Positions 22,839 through 31,549 of a stretch of DNA of 52,954 bases are shown here, piece after piece (within the stretch, counting starts at the first letter, position 1; each line of letters opens with the position of its first letter). Origin of the DNA: an uncultured Collinsella sp. (GTDB lineage Bacteria > Actinomycetota > Coriobacteriia > Coriobacteriales > Coriobacteriaceae); NCBI GenBank assembly GCA_900552145.1, contig URYW01000004.1:1-52954 (forward strand), given 5' to 3'. The notes below the pieces were generated by a model that did no database searches, had not been told where the DNA came from, and was given only the letters and a program-made list of their open reading frames with translations. Both the position numbers and the translations under genes were made by a program.

Positions 22839-25729
22839 CGCCGCCGCTCATGGCGTGCACGCCACAGTTGCAGATAGTGCCCGATCTGCGCCGATTCGAT
22901 GCGCTGGTAGGAGCTCGTGGGCAGCGACGTTAAGAACTTCTTTCCGTAGCCCTTCGTCACCAGGCGCGGGTCGGCCAGAATCAGCACGCCGCAATCGGTC
23001 GACGAGCGGATAAGGCGGCCGGCCGCCTGCTTGACCTCGAGCACCGCCTCGGGCAGCGAATAGCGCGCCCAAGCGCGGTCTTCGCGCAGGTTGCGCTCGC
23101 ACGAGAGCGGGTCCGTGGGGCTCGAGAACGGCAGCTTGGGAATGATGACGCAGCGCAGTGTCTCGCCGCTGGCGTCGAATCCCTCCCAGAAGGCCTTAAG
23201 AGCAAAAAGCGACGAGGTCGGCTCGTTGATAAACCGGTCGCGCAGGCGACGAGGAGATGAGTTGCGCTGCTGGCAGTTGAGCTCCAGACCCGCACGGGCC
23301 ATCTTGGGCTCAACGCGGGCGTACAGGTCTTCCATGTCGCGCCGATTGGTAAACAATGTGAGCACCGATCCGCCCATGGCAAGATGGGCGTCGACCAGCA
23401 CGCGCTCGAGCGCCGTAAGATAGCTCTCACGATCGCGCGGATCGGGTATATCGCCCGCAACGACTACAGCCATGTTCGAATCAAAGTCGTAGCTCGAGTC
23501 CAAGTGCAGCGATGAGGATGTTGAAGCACCGATGCGATCGAGGCCGACCGCGTGGTTAAAGTGTTCAAAGCTTTTGGACACCGTCATGGTCGCCGAGGCA
23601 AAGATAGCCGTGTGAACCTCGGGCAGCCACTCGGTTGCCAAGGCCTCGCCAATGTCGATGCGCTCTGCGGTCATTGACTCTCCGCCGGCACGCAACCTGC
23701 GATTGACCTGCAGCGAATACACGTAGTGTTCATCGGTGCCGTCGATGATGAGTTTGAGGTTCTCGGCCAGCTCGTGCAGGCGGCGCGAGATATCGCCCAA
23801 GTCGACAACAACCTCGGGCTTGTCGGCGGCGACGGCTTGCACCAGCGCGTCGACGCACTTGTCAGCTTGTTCCAATGCATCGATGGCAGCGTAGGCCGAC
23901 TGTAAGAAATCATGCCAGTCGTCAGATTCGCGCAGCTCGGGGCCAATCCATAGATTGGCATTGTCATAACCCCCACGGGCACGGCGGCCGAGCTCGCGAA
24001 CGCCATCGAACACGTCGGCGATTGCCATGCTCGCGCGCGCAACCGTCGACGTCGCCTTGGCAGTAAGGCCCAGATAGAGCGTAGAGCCCTCGGAGGTTGC
24101 CAAATCACGGGAGACCTGGCTTAGCGCACCGGTGCTCGAGCCACCCAGGCGCTCAAACAGAACGCGTGATTCGTCCGCCGACACCACGCGCGCCCACTGA
24201 CGGCGCGCCTCGCGCTCGATAGAATGAGCCTCGTCGATTACCCAATGACGAATCGGAGGCAAAATCCTGCCCTCGGCCGCAACATTGCGGAACAGCAGGG
24301 AATGGTTGGTGACCACCACATCGGCATGCGCCGCACGGCGACGAGCGCCGTGGACCAAACATTTATCAGGGAAAAACGGGCAGAGGCGACGAGCACACTC
24401 GCGCGAGGCCGTCGTAAAGTCGGGGCGGTTGACGCTGCGCCACCGAATGCCGAGCGAGTCGAGGTCGCCATCGGCTGATTGGCAGACGTACGCCATAATG
24501 ACCGCGACCGCCGTGAGCGTGTCCGCCGGATCGCGCTTGGTGGTAATCTCGACCTGGCCGCGGCTCATGCGCTCAAGCTTGCGCAGGCACGGATAGTGGT
24601 CATAGCCCTTGAGAGCGCAAAATGACAGGCCACCGTCCAGTTGCTCGGCAAGTTTTGGCAGCTCATGGTACATGAGCTGGTCGGCAAGATTGTTCGATTT
24701 GGTCGCAATACCAACCGTGATGTTGTTACGGCGTGCTGCCTCGGCAAAAGGCACCAGATAGGCCATCGATTTGCCGACGCCTGTGCCCGCCTCAATTACA
24801 CGATGAGTGCCCGTGACCAGCGCATCGCGGACCTCGAGCGCCATCGCGATCTGCTCATCACGCGGCTCGTAAGTGGGATACATGCGATTGACCAGGCCAC
24901 CTGGCGCATAGTCTGCCTCAATCTCCTCACGACTCGGCATCTTGAGGACCGGCAGTTCGTCGGCGTCCACCCGATCGTCGGCGCGATCGGCCTTGAGAAC
25001 GTCAGTACGAGCGGCGCTGAGAGAGAAGATAGAACCAGGGTTCTGCCCTGCCAAGAATGAGAAGATAGGACGATAGGACCAAGGCACGTCCGGATGCATG
25101 TCGGCTAGGCGCGCCATGAGGCCCTGGGGCAAGTCGGTGAGCGCCACGAGCAACACGCGCCATACGCCACACAGGGCGTCGACGTCGGCATTGGCACGGT
25201 GTGATACCGAGTCGCAGCCAAACAGATCGGCCATAAAAGACAGCTTGTGCGAGGCCAGGCGCGGAAGCGCGATGCGCGACAGCGCCAGCGAATCGATCCA
25301 AATATCGCTCACGTTGACGCCGCCTTTGACCGACTCGATAAACGAGCGGTCGAACGTGGCGTTGTGTGCGATCACCGGGCAGCCACCGACAAAATCGGCG
25401 AGAGCGGCGACGGCCTCAACCGCCGACGGGGCATCTGCCACATCGGCATTTGTAATGCTCGTGAGCTCGGTAATCTCGGCGGGAATCAGCTGTTTGGGAT
25501 GCACGAAGGTATCGAAGCGGTCGATGACCTCGCGGCCCGAAAGACGGGCCGCCGAGATCTCGATCAGCTCGTTGTCCTGCACCGAAAGACCCGTGGTCTC
25601 GGTATCGAGGACAATCACATCTTCCTCGATAAGGCCGAAGGACTGCGTTTTGGCGCGGTCGGCAAGCGTGGCATAGGAGTCGATGACAAACTGCGGCGTT
25701 CCTGACGAAACCGCGTCCTCGATTAGCAT
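22835..25729 (-). CDS. dinG: DinG-family helicase with N-terminal DEDDh exonuclease domain
   Basis: 964 aa. Residues 38-200 are an epsilon-type 3'-5' exonuclease domain (DTETTGL, HNATFDRSF, HRANADVDA). An XPD/DinG-like superfamily 2 helicase follows: Walker A AGTGVGKSMAY, DEAH box VIDEAH, and C-terminal motifs including FWEGFDASGE and QAAGRLIR. Cysteines in YDHYPCLRKL and ECARRLCPFFPDKC match the four-Cys 4Fe-4S cluster of the XPD family. It unwinds forked DNA or R-loops in repair and replication. Its ATG overlaps the ddl stop by 7 bases. A close neighbour pair of WYL regulators ends tail-to-tail with it. Confidence 0.9.
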   Translation of the reverse strand: MLIEDAVSSGTPQFVIDSYATLADRAKTQSFGLIEEDVIVLDTETTGLSVQDNELIEISAARLSGREVIDRFDTFVHPKQLIPAEITELTSITNADVADAPSAVEAVAALADFVGGCPVIAHNATFDRSFIESVKGGVNVSDIWIDSLALSRIALPRLASHKLSFMADLFGCDSVSHRANADVDALCGVWRVLLVALTDLPQGLMARLADMHPDVPWSYRPIFSFLAGQNPGSIFSLSAARTDVLKADRADDRVDADELPVLKMPSREEIEADYAPGGLVNRMYPTYEPRDEQIAMALEVRDALVTGTHRVIEAGTGVGKSMAYLVPFAEAARRNNITVGIATKSNNLADQLMYHELPKLAEQLDGGLSFCALKGYDHYPCLRKLERMSRGQVEITTKRDPADTLTAVAVIMAYVCQSADGDLDSLGIRWRSVNRPDFTTASRECARRLCPFFPDKCLVHGARRRAAHADVVVTNHSLLFRNVAAEGRILPPIRHWVIDEAHSIEREARRQWARVVSADESRVLFERLGGSSTGALSQVSRDLATSEGSTLYLGLTAKATSTVARASMAIADVFDGVRELGRRARGGYDNANLWIGPELRESDDWHDFLQSAYAAIDALEQADKCVDALVQAVAADKPEVVVDLGDISRRLHELAENLKLIIDGTDEHYVYSLQVNRRLRAGGESMTAERIDIGEALATEWLPEVHTAIFASATMTVSKSFEHFNHAVGLDRIGASTSSSLHLDSSYDFDSNMAVVVAGDIPDPRDRESYLTALERVLVDAHLAMGGSVLTLFTNRRDMEDLYARVEPKMARAGLELNCQQRNSSPRRLRDRFINEPTSSLFALKAFWEGFDASGETLRCVIIPKLPFSSPTDPLSCERNLREDRAWARYSLPEAVLEVKQAAGRLIRSSTDCGVLILADPRLVTKGYGKKFLTSLPTSSYQRIESAQIGHYLQLWRARHERRR

Positions 25730-26688
25730 GCAATGCCCGCTCGACGAAGGCCCATACGGATCAGGCTGTCACAGACCTGCGGGAACGTCATGTCGTCGGT
25801 GTGGCGGATCTCATCCGGATACAGCGACGTATCGGTCATGCCGGGAATGGTATTGGTCTCGAGGATAATGGGACCGTCTTCGCTCACAATAAAGTCGCTG
25901 CGCGAGATACCCAGGCAACCGAGGGCCTTGTGAGCGGCACAGGCAAGTTCCTGAGCGCGAGCGTAATTCTCGGGTGAAATCTGCGCCGGAATGCGATGGA
26001 TATCCGTAGGGTCGACATACTTCACGTCCAGATCGTAGAACTCGCAGTCCTCGGGCTTACGAATCTCGACAATCGGCAGGGCGCGCACGTCATCTTCGCC
26101 GTATACGCCGACGGTGATCTCGGTACCCTCGATGCACTTCTCGACCAGCACTTTGTCGCCGTACTCAAACGCCTTGGCGATTGCCGCGGGCAGCTCGGAG
26201 GGCTCATGGACCAGGGAAATGCCATAGCTGGAACCGTTGACGGCCGGCTTCACAAAGCAGCGCTCGCCACAAACCTCGACGATATGATCGATATCGACTT
26301 CGTCGCCCACCTCGAGCGCAAGGCCGGGGGCAATGGGAATGCCCGCTTTGGCGTATAGGAGCTTAGAGACCTCCTTGTCGGCACCGCAGGCGCTGGCAAG
26401 TACGCCCGAGGCCGTGTAGGGGATACCCAGGGTCTCCATGGCACCCTGCATGGCGCCATCCTCACCGCCGGCGCCGTGCATGGCGATAAATGCCACATCG
26501 AATCCGCCGGTCGCCATGGTTACCATAAAGTCATCAGCGGCCGTGTCAAGCAGCTCCACCGAGGTGTAGCCGGCTTCCTTCAGCGCCACCACAACGTTCT
26601 TTCCCGAATCGAGCGAGATCTCGCGCTCGGCGGAATGACCGCCCGCCAAGACCGCTACGTGCATGTTCTCTAGGCTTTTACCCGGCAT
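25723..26688 (-). CDS. ddl: D-alanine--D-alanine ligase
   Basis: 321 aa, ATP-grasp enzyme joining two D-Ala for peptidoglycan precursors in the cytoplasm. Signatures: VAVLAGGHSAEREISLDSG at the N-terminus (family signature 1), MHGAGGEDGAMQG, the ATP-binding FVKPAVNGSSYGI, and ILETNTIPGMTDTSLYP (signature 2, metal ligands Glu and Asn, substrate Ser/Tyr). The start ATG 26688 has GGAGGAG 7 bases upstream. It is divergent from rlmN and overlaps dinG. Confidence 0.95.
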   Translation of the reverse strand: MPGKSLENMHVAVLAGGHSAEREISLDSGKNVVVALKEAGYTSVELLDTAADDFMVTMATGGFDVAFIAMHGAGGEDGAMQGAMETLGIPYTASGVLASACGADKEVSKLLYAKAGIPIAPGLALEVGDEVDIDHIVEVCGERCFVKPAVNGSSYGISLVHEPSELPAAIAKAFEYGDKVLVEKCIEGTEITVGVYGEDDVRALPIVEIRKPEDCEFYDLDVKYVDPTDIHRIPAQISPENYARAQELACAAHKALGCLGISRSDFIVSEDGPIILETNTIPGMTDTSLYPDEIRHTDDMTFPQVCDSLIRMGLRRAGIAC

Positions 26689-26773
26689 GGGCAGACTCCT
26701 CCTCTATAATTTCTGCAGCTGATACCATATTGTAGCGATACCCTCTACGTTTCCCCAAAATCGAAAGGCTTCC

Positions 26774-27826
26774 ATGAATCCCAGGACTAAATCTCAGGAC
26801 ATTCGCGACTTGAGCCAAAACGATATTCGCGAGCTCGTGGCCGAACTTGGCCAGCCTGCCTTCCGCGCGAAGCAGCTCATCGAATGGGTCTTTGAGAAGA
26901 ACGTTTGTTCGTTTGACGATATGACCAACCTCCCCAAGACTTTCCGTGAGCAGCTTAAAGAGGCTTTTGCCTTTGATACGCCGACTGAACTCACCAAGCA
27001 GGTTTCCAAAGATGGCTCGCGCAAGTATCTGCTCGAGTACCACGATGGCATTTCCGTCGAGACTGTTGGCATGCCACGTCGTAACAAGCTTTCCGTCTGC
27101 GTTTCCACCCAGGCAGGCTGCGGCATGGGCTGTGCCTTTTGCGCTACCGGTCTCAACGGCCTCAAGCGCTCTCTGACCGCTCAAGAGATCGTCGACCAGG
27201 TGCTTCATGTATCCAACGACTTTAGCGAGCGTGCCACAAGCGTTGTCTTCATGGGCCAGGGCGAGCCGTTTGCCAACTACGACGAGGTTCTCAAGGCACT
27301 GCGTATCCTCAACGACCCCGATGGCATCGGTATCGGCGCTCGTCACCTCACCGTCTCTACCAGCGGCGTTATTCCCGGTATTCGCAAATTTGCCGATATC
27401 CCCGAGCAGTTCACGCTTGCCGTTTCCCTGCATTCCGCCATCCAGTCGACGCGCAATAAGCTCATGCCCGGTGTTAAGAAATACACGCTGCTTCGCCTTC
27501 ACGAAGCGCTTCAGCTCTACACCGAGAAGACTGGCCGCCGCCCGACCTATGAGTATGCCATGATCGAAGGCGTCAACGATACGAATCCCGAGATGCAGGC
27601 ACTCTGCGACTTCTGCGAGGGAACGCTGTGCCACGTTAACCTGATTCAACTTAACGACATCGAGGGCAGTCCGCTCAAGCCGTCGCCGATTCATAAGGTT
27701 GAGGATCTTCAGCGTCGTCTTGAGTCCCGTGGCATCGAGACCACGATTCGTAACTCCCGTGGTAACGATATTGACGCCGCTTGCGGACAGCTGAAACAGC
27801 GCTTCAAAGTTCAGAAGAACGCATAG
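26774..27826 (+). CDS. rlmN: 23S rRNA (adenine(2503)-C(2))-methyltransferase RlmN
   Basis: 350 aa, radical-SAM enzyme that methylates C2 of A2503 in 23S rRNA and A37 in some tRNAs. The radical-SAM cluster motif CxxxCxxC is at Cys116, Cys120 and Cys123 (AGCGMGCAFCATG). Also present are VFMGQGEPFANYDEV and the substrate-side Cys in NDIDAACGQLKQR near the C-terminus, needed for the methyl-transfer mechanism. It stands alone on the plus strand between two minus-strand operons, with its own terminator. Confidence 0.96.
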   Translation: MNPRTKSQDIRDLSQNDIRELVAELGQPAFRAKQLIEWVFEKNVCSFDDMTNLPKTFREQLKEAFAFDTPTELTKQVSKDGSRKYLLEYHDGISVETVGMPRRNKLSVCVSTQAGCGMGCAFCATGLNGLKRSLTAQEIVDQVLHVSNDFSERATSVVFMGQGEPFANYDEVLKALRILNDPDGIGIGARHLTVSTSGVIPGIRKFADIPEQFTLAVSLHSAIQSTRNKLMPGVKKYTLLRLHEALQLYTEKTGRRPTYEYAMIEGVNDTNPEMQALCDFCEGTLCHVNLIQLNDIEGSPLKPSPIHKVEDLQRRLESRGIETTIRNSRGNDIDAACGQLKQRFKVQKNA

Positions 27827-27844
27827 GGGAGTCGCACTCCAAAA

Positions 27845-27860
27845 CGTTTCATGTGAAACA
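27845..27860. promoter_or_regulatory. Degenerate parS-like site after rlmN
   Basis: CGTTTCATGTGAAACA differs from the parS 16-mer TGTTTCACGTGAAACA at two positions. It lies just after the rlmN stop and about 2.2 kb from the perfect parS cluster. Confidence 0.4.
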
Positions 27861-27864
27861 TCGG

Positions 27865-27905
27865 ACGGCCCCTGTTGCAGGATATGCAACAGGGGCCGTT
27901 TCATT
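27865..27905 (+). terminator. rlmN terminator
   Basis: 15-bp perfect stem (27865-27879 / 27885-27899) with a 5-base loop, followed by TTCATTT. Confidence 0.85.
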
Positions 27906-27955
27906 TATTGACCTCAATTTTGGACCGCTGCTAGCTTCCCCATTGTTTACGGACA

Positions 27956-27996
27956 AAATAAGCGGCCCTTGTCTCATGAATCAGACAAGGGCCGCT
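27956..27996 (-). terminator. Terminator of the par operon
   Basis: 14-bp perfect stem AGCGGCCCTTGTCT / AGACAAGGGCCGCT (27961-27974 / 27983-27996). On the minus strand it is followed by TATTTTG. It lies just downstream of the small gene that follows parB. Confidence 0.8.
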
Positions 27997-28024
27997 CAAA
28001 ATATGCAGGGTAATTGTTAGGTAC

Positions 28025-28279
28025 CTAATAGCCTACATTTTCCCATTGGTTGCTAACCCAACCTTGATTAATCTTAGGATTTTTTGTTACCTGAGCAGTG
28101 CGCATGGCAACATCTTCTGTCATAACATCCATTTTCTTCTTGGAAGAATCGACAATATCTTGCGCACCACGAAGCAAACGACCTCGAAGTTCATCGTCTG
28201 TCGCGATCTTATAGCCAGCAAAGGCACCGGCCGCGACAGTCGTCACCAATGCAATCGCAGTTAAAATCTTATTCCTCAT
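28025..28279 (-). CDS. Small YtxH-like protein of the par operon
   Basis: 84 aa from ATG 28279, which has AAGGAGG 5 bases upstream; an upstream in-frame start at 28297 lies within parB without such a site. One N-terminal hydrophobic segment (KILTAIALVTTVAAGAFAGYKI) is followed by a charged helical part (DDELRGRLLRGAQDIVDSSKKKMDVM). This resembles small gas-vesicle/YtxH-type proteins. The start overlaps the parB end by 11 bases, so it is co-translated with the segregation genes. Function unknown. Confidence 0.65.
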   Translation of the reverse strand: MRNKILTAIALVTTVAAGAFAGYKIATDDELRGRLLRGAQDIVDSSKKKMDVMTEDVAMRTAQVTKNPKINQGWVSNQWENVGY

Positions 28280-29174
28280 CTTGGCCTCCTTGATCAAACT
28301 GAATCATTTCACCAAGAATACGAGAGAGCTCTTCCTCGTCTTTAAACTCAATCTCAATCTTATTCTTTCCACGCGAGCTTTTCACGCGCACATTGGTATT
28401 AAATACCTGACGAAGTACACGCGCAGCCTTTTTAAAAGACTGAGGCGTTGCAGGCCGCGGCGTCTTAGGTGTCTCTCCGGCAGAAAACAATGGAGCAAGA
28501 TTTTCTGTCGCTCTTACGGAAAGGCCCTCCGCAACAACCTTCTCTGCAAGTCGAATTCGAGCATCCTCATAGGGAACTGCAAGAATCGCACGTGCGTGAC
28601 CAGCAGTAAGTTTACCCTCAAAAATCATCTGCTGAACTACTTCGGGGAGATCGAGAAGGCGCAGCGAATTTGTAATTGCAGAGCGTGATTTGCTTACTGC
28701 CTTCGACAATGCCTCCTGGGTCATACCGCTGGCATCAATGAGCTGGCGATAGCCCTTAGCCTCTTCGACGGGATTCAGATCAGAACGCTGAAGGTTTTCG
28801 ATAAGAGCAAGAGCCAGCATCTCTTCATCATTAACATCTTTAATGATGACAGGCAGCTCCTCAAGACCAGCAAGCTTTGACGCCTGGTAACGACGCTCAC
28901 CAGCGATGATCTCATAGCCGTTTCCATGCTTGCGAACCAAAAGCGGCTGCAAAACGCCATGTTCTTGGATTGACTCGCTCAACTCGCGAAGTTCAGTTTC
29001 ATTAAAGTGAATTCGCGGTTGATTAGGGTTGGGAACGATATCCTCAACCGGTAGTTTTGTTTCAGATGCTGTATTTGAAGCAGATGCAGCAGAACCACCG
29101 GTCTCATACTCAGCCTCTGAGACCAAAGCATTGAGTCCGCGTCCCAATCCACCGCGTTTCTTTGCACTAGGCAC
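28269..29174 (-). CDS. parB: Chromosome-partitioning protein ParB (Spo0J)
   Basis: 301 aa. It binds parS and spreads as a CTP-dependent clamp. N-terminal GLGRGLNALV is the usual ParA-interaction peptide. The N-terminal domain has VPNPNQPRIHFNETELRELSESI and the CTP-binding/arginine motif GYEIIAGERRYQASKLAG. The helix-turn-helix is MTQEALSKAVSKSRSAITNSLRLL. The C-terminal dimerisation region is acidic. It overlaps parA by 8 bases. The parS sites lie between parA and rsmG. Confidence 0.96.
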   Translation of the reverse strand: MPSAKKRGGLGRGLNALVSEAEYETGGSAASASNTASETKLPVEDIVPNPNQPRIHFNETELRELSESIQEHGVLQPLLVRKHGNGYEIIAGERRYQASKLAGLEELPVIIKDVNDEEMLALALIENLQRSDLNPVEEAKGYRQLIDASGMTQEALSKAVSKSRSAITNSLRLLDLPEVVQQMIFEGKLTAGHARAILAVPYEDARIRLAEKVVAEGLSVRATENLAPLFSAGETPKTPRPATPQSFKKAARVLRQVFNTNVRVKSSRGKNKIEIEFKDEEELSRILGEMIQFDQGGQDEE

Positions 29175-29967
29175 GCTTGATCACCTCTTTTGCAAGGTTC
29201 ATATACGCTTTTGCACCCTTATTTTGAGGTGCATAGGTAATTACCGGTTCTCCAAAAGACGGAGCTTCAGAGATTTTAACAGTACGGGGAATCAGCGTCT
29301 TAAACGCCTTATCACCAAAGTACGATTGAACTTCCTCAACAACCTGATTCGACAAAGAAGTACGTGAGTCATACATGGTCATAAGCACGCCATAGGTGTC
29401 TAAGCCCTTGTTCAGACGTGATTTGACCATCTTCATTGACTCAAGCAGCTTCGTAACGCCCTCGAGTGCGTAATACTCACACTGGATTGGAATCAAAACG
29501 CTATCTGCTGCGGTCAAGGCATTGATTGTAAGCAGGCCGAGCGAAGGAGGACAGTCAATGAAAATAAAATCGAACTCGTCCTGAATCGGCTCAAGCAAGT
29601 CTTTGAGGCGGGTTTCACGAGCAATTGCGCTTACGAGCTCAATTTCAGCACCTGCAAGCTGAATCGTAGCTGGAATTACGAATACCTTTTTGCAATTTGC
29701 ATCAAGAACAAGCGATTCTGCCGGCACATCATTCAACAATGCATCATAGATGCAGTGATCAAGGTCTTCTTTTTCAATTCCAAATCCACTGGTACTGTTT
29801 CCCTGCGGATCAAAATCGACAATCAGTGTCTTACGACCCTGCTCACCCAGTGCTGCTGCAAGGTTTACTGCCGTTGTTGACTTACCGACGCCGCCTTTTT
29901 GATTGATGATTGCAATGATACGCGTGTCTTTTGCGTTCTTAGAACGCTTAACGTCGCGAAATCCCAC
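29167..29967 (-). CDS. parA: Chromosome-partitioning ATPase ParA (Soj)
   Basis: 266 aa, starting with GTG 29967 (AGGAGG 5 bases upstream). It has the deviant Walker A KGGVGKST, VDFDPQGNSTSGFG (A'), and FIFIDCPPSLGLLTINAL (Walker B). It is an ATP-dependent non-specific DNA binder that drives segregation of ParB-parS complexes. It is co-transcribed with parB and the YtxH-like gene. Confidence 0.96.
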   Translation of the reverse strand: MGFRDVKRSKNAKDTRIIAIINQKGGVGKSTTAVNLAAALGEQGRKTLIVDFDPQGNSTSGFGIEKEDLDHCIYDALLNDVPAESLVLDANCKKVFVIPATIQLAGAEIELVSAIARETRLKDLLEPIQDEFDFIFIDCPPSLGLLTINALTAADSVLIPIQCEYYALEGVTKLLESMKMVKSRLNKGLDTYGVLMTMYDSRTSLSNQVVEEVQSYFGDKAFKTLIPRTVKISEAPSFGEPVITYAPQNKGAKAYMNLAKEVIKRA

Positions 29968-30006
29968 GGTCCCTCCTGGTGTGTATTAAAGCTGTCAAAC
30001 GGAGGA

Positions 30007-30022
30007 TGTTTCACGTGAAACA
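30007..30022. promoter_or_regulatory. parS site 1
   Basis: Perfect match to TGTTTCACGTGAAACA, 40 bases upstream of the parA start codon, so ParB bound here may also affect parAB expression. Confidence 0.95.
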
Positions 30023-30045
30023 TTCCGATTCGATATCAACTGCCA

Positions 30046-30061
30046 TGTTTCACGTGAAACA
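30046..30061. promoter_or_regulatory. parS site 2
   Basis: Perfect TGTTTCACGTGAAACA, 39 bases from site 1 (centre to centre), about four helical turns. Confidence 0.95.
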
Positions 30062-30084
30062 CTGCAAGTTGTTAGTATCCATTA

Positions 30085-30100
30085 TGTTTCACGTGAAACA
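30085..30100. promoter_or_regulatory. parS site 3
   Basis: Perfect TGTTTCACGTGAAACA, again 39 bases from site 2. It ends 1 base before the rsmG stop codon. Confidence 0.95.
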
Positions 30101-30101
30101 T

Positions 30102-30839
30102 CTAGGCAAGCGGATTCTTCTTTGCCATGCCATTTGCACGAGGCAATGAAACAGATGCTGGATGACTCTTCTTAAGAACAATGAACTCCCTGTGGCCCAA
30201 GCCCTCAGGCAAATCGATTGCGTCATTCAGAAGCAAAGTGAAGCCACAAATCTTAGCTGCTGACATGCCAGAAGCAAGCTCCTCATCCGAAGGATTGCCC
30301 TTGGTGATAACAAATAGCCCTCCATCCTTCAGGTACGGAGCCGCATACTCAACAAGAATCGGTAGAGGAGCCAGTGCGCGGGCAGTTACGACAGAGAACT
30401 GCTTCTTATGGCTTCGAGCATATTCTTCAAGACGATCAGGGACCGCATGAGCATGTTTCAACCCAAGAGCATGAACAAAAGAATTGACGGCATCAACCTT
30501 CTTACCAACAGAGTCAATATAAGTAGCTTTACGATGCGTGGTTATGGTTAACGGAATACCAGGGAAGCCCGCACCTGTCCCCATATCGAGCAAAGCTCCC
30601 TCAGGAGCCTTATTGATATAGGGGAGCAAAACAAGTGAGTCGAGGATATGAAGTACCGCAGCATCTTCAACGTTAAGAATACGGGTGAGATTAGTTGTCT
30701 TATTTGTTTCCAGAACCAAATCCAAATGCTGAATACAATTCCTCATCTCAACATCAGATACGCTCAAGGAATACTCTTTGCAATAGGAAGTTAGACGAGT
30801 CAACATCTCGTCAGCTTGCTGATCAGTAAGTACTAACAA
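30102..30839 (-). CDS. rsmG: 16S rRNA (guanine(527)-N(7))-methyltransferase
   Basis: About 245 aa if it starts at TTG 30839, which has AAGGAG 6 bases upstream. A longer frame begins at TTG 30887, but that codon sits in the preceding terminator. The SAM-binding motif is LLDMGTGAGFPGIPLTI, followed by TYIDSVGKKVDAVNSF and VVTARALAPLPILVEYAAPYL. It methylates G527 in the 530 loop; loss gives low-level streptomycin resistance in other bacteria. It sits between parA and jag, the common rsmG-parAB arrangement near oriC. Confidence 0.92.
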   Translation of the reverse strand: MLVLTDQQADEMLTRLTSYCKEYSLSVSDVEMRNCIQHLDLVLETNKTTNLTRILNVEDAAVLHILDSLVLLPYINKAPEGALLDMGTGAGFPGIPLTITTHRKATYIDSVGKKVDAVNSFVHALGLKHAHAVPDRLEEYARSHKKQFSVVTARALAPLPILVEYAAPYLKDGGLFVITKGNPSDEELASGMSAAKICGFTLLLNDAIDLPEGLGHREFIVLKKSHPASVSLPRANGMAKKNPLA

Positions 30840-30887
30840 CGAAAGCTCCTTTCTGACAAAAATCAGTGTATCGAGAACTTTTGACAA

Positions 30888-30917
30888 AAAAAGGGGACGT
30901 GGAAACCACGTCCCCTT
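30888..30917 (-). terminator. Terminator after jag
   Basis: 12-bp perfect stem AAGGGGACGTGG / CCACGTCCCCTT (30891-30902 / 30906-30917) with a 3-base loop. On the minus strand it is followed by seven T. Confidence 0.85.
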
Positions 30918-30935
30918 AGCATAAGCTCGAGTAGA

Positions 30936-31505
30936 TTATCGAGCAACAATCACCACATGGCGATCGGGGTCAGAACCCTCAGAATGAGTATCGACGGCGT
31001 CATTGCCACGAAGTGCAATATGAACCAGTCGGCGCTCGTAGGCATTCATGGGCGGAAGCGAAACACTCTTATGAGTGCGGATGGCACGCTCGGCTGCAGA
31101 CTGAGCCATGGAGGCAACCTTGTCCTGACGGCGGCTCTTGTATCCCTCGACGTCCACTACAACCGGATACCTAAAGCCAAGCTTGCGGCTCACTAGCAAA
31201 GAGAACATAACCTGAAGGGCATCAAGGGTGCGACCATGACGGCCAATGAGAACAGCAAGGTCGGGAGCCGTTACATCCAGAATCAGCTCACCCTCGTCGC
31301 CCTCATACTCATCGATAGGAGAGTTGGCGGCATCGAAGTGCGAAAGGATGGAACGCAGGATGGAAATCGCGACATCGGCAATGGTGTCGAGCTCCTCGTC
31401 GGTCAGCTCTTCACCGGCCTTGTAGCGCTGTGCAATCTCGGGATAATCGCCCGCGACCTGCGGGGCAACCTCCTCAAGCATATCCTCGATGATCTCTTCA
31501 GACAT
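30936..31505 (-). CDS. jag: Jag/KhpB-type RNA-binding protein (KH + R3H)
   Basis: 189 aa from ATG 31505 (GGAG 6 bases upstream; 31517 is a weaker alternative). The N-terminal acidic region is followed by a KH-II domain around residues 70-115 (LAVLIGRHGRTLDALQVMFSLLV) and an R3H domain around 120-185 (AERAIRTHKSVSLPPMNAYERRLVHIAL…RHVVIV). The family binds RNA and influences cell division and wall growth in Firmicutes. Position next to yidC is the usual one. Confidence 0.92.
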   Translation of the reverse strand: MSEEIIEDMLEEVAPQVAGDYPEIAQRYKAGEELTDEELDTIADVAISILRSILSHFDAANSPIDEYEGDEGELILDVTAPDLAVLIGRHGRTLDALQVMFSLLVSRKLGFRYPVVVDVEGYKSRRQDKVASMAQSAAERAIRTHKSVSLPPMNAYERRLVHIALRGNDAVDTHSEGSDPDRHVVIVAR

Positions 31506-31549
31506 AACGTACTCCAAAAGTTAGGTACCTAAATAAGATTGATATCCCG

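Noticed and set aside
26678..27904. Minus-strand open frame of 408 codons opposite rlmN
   Set aside because: rlmN has all radical-SAM motifs; the antisense frame crosses its terminator.
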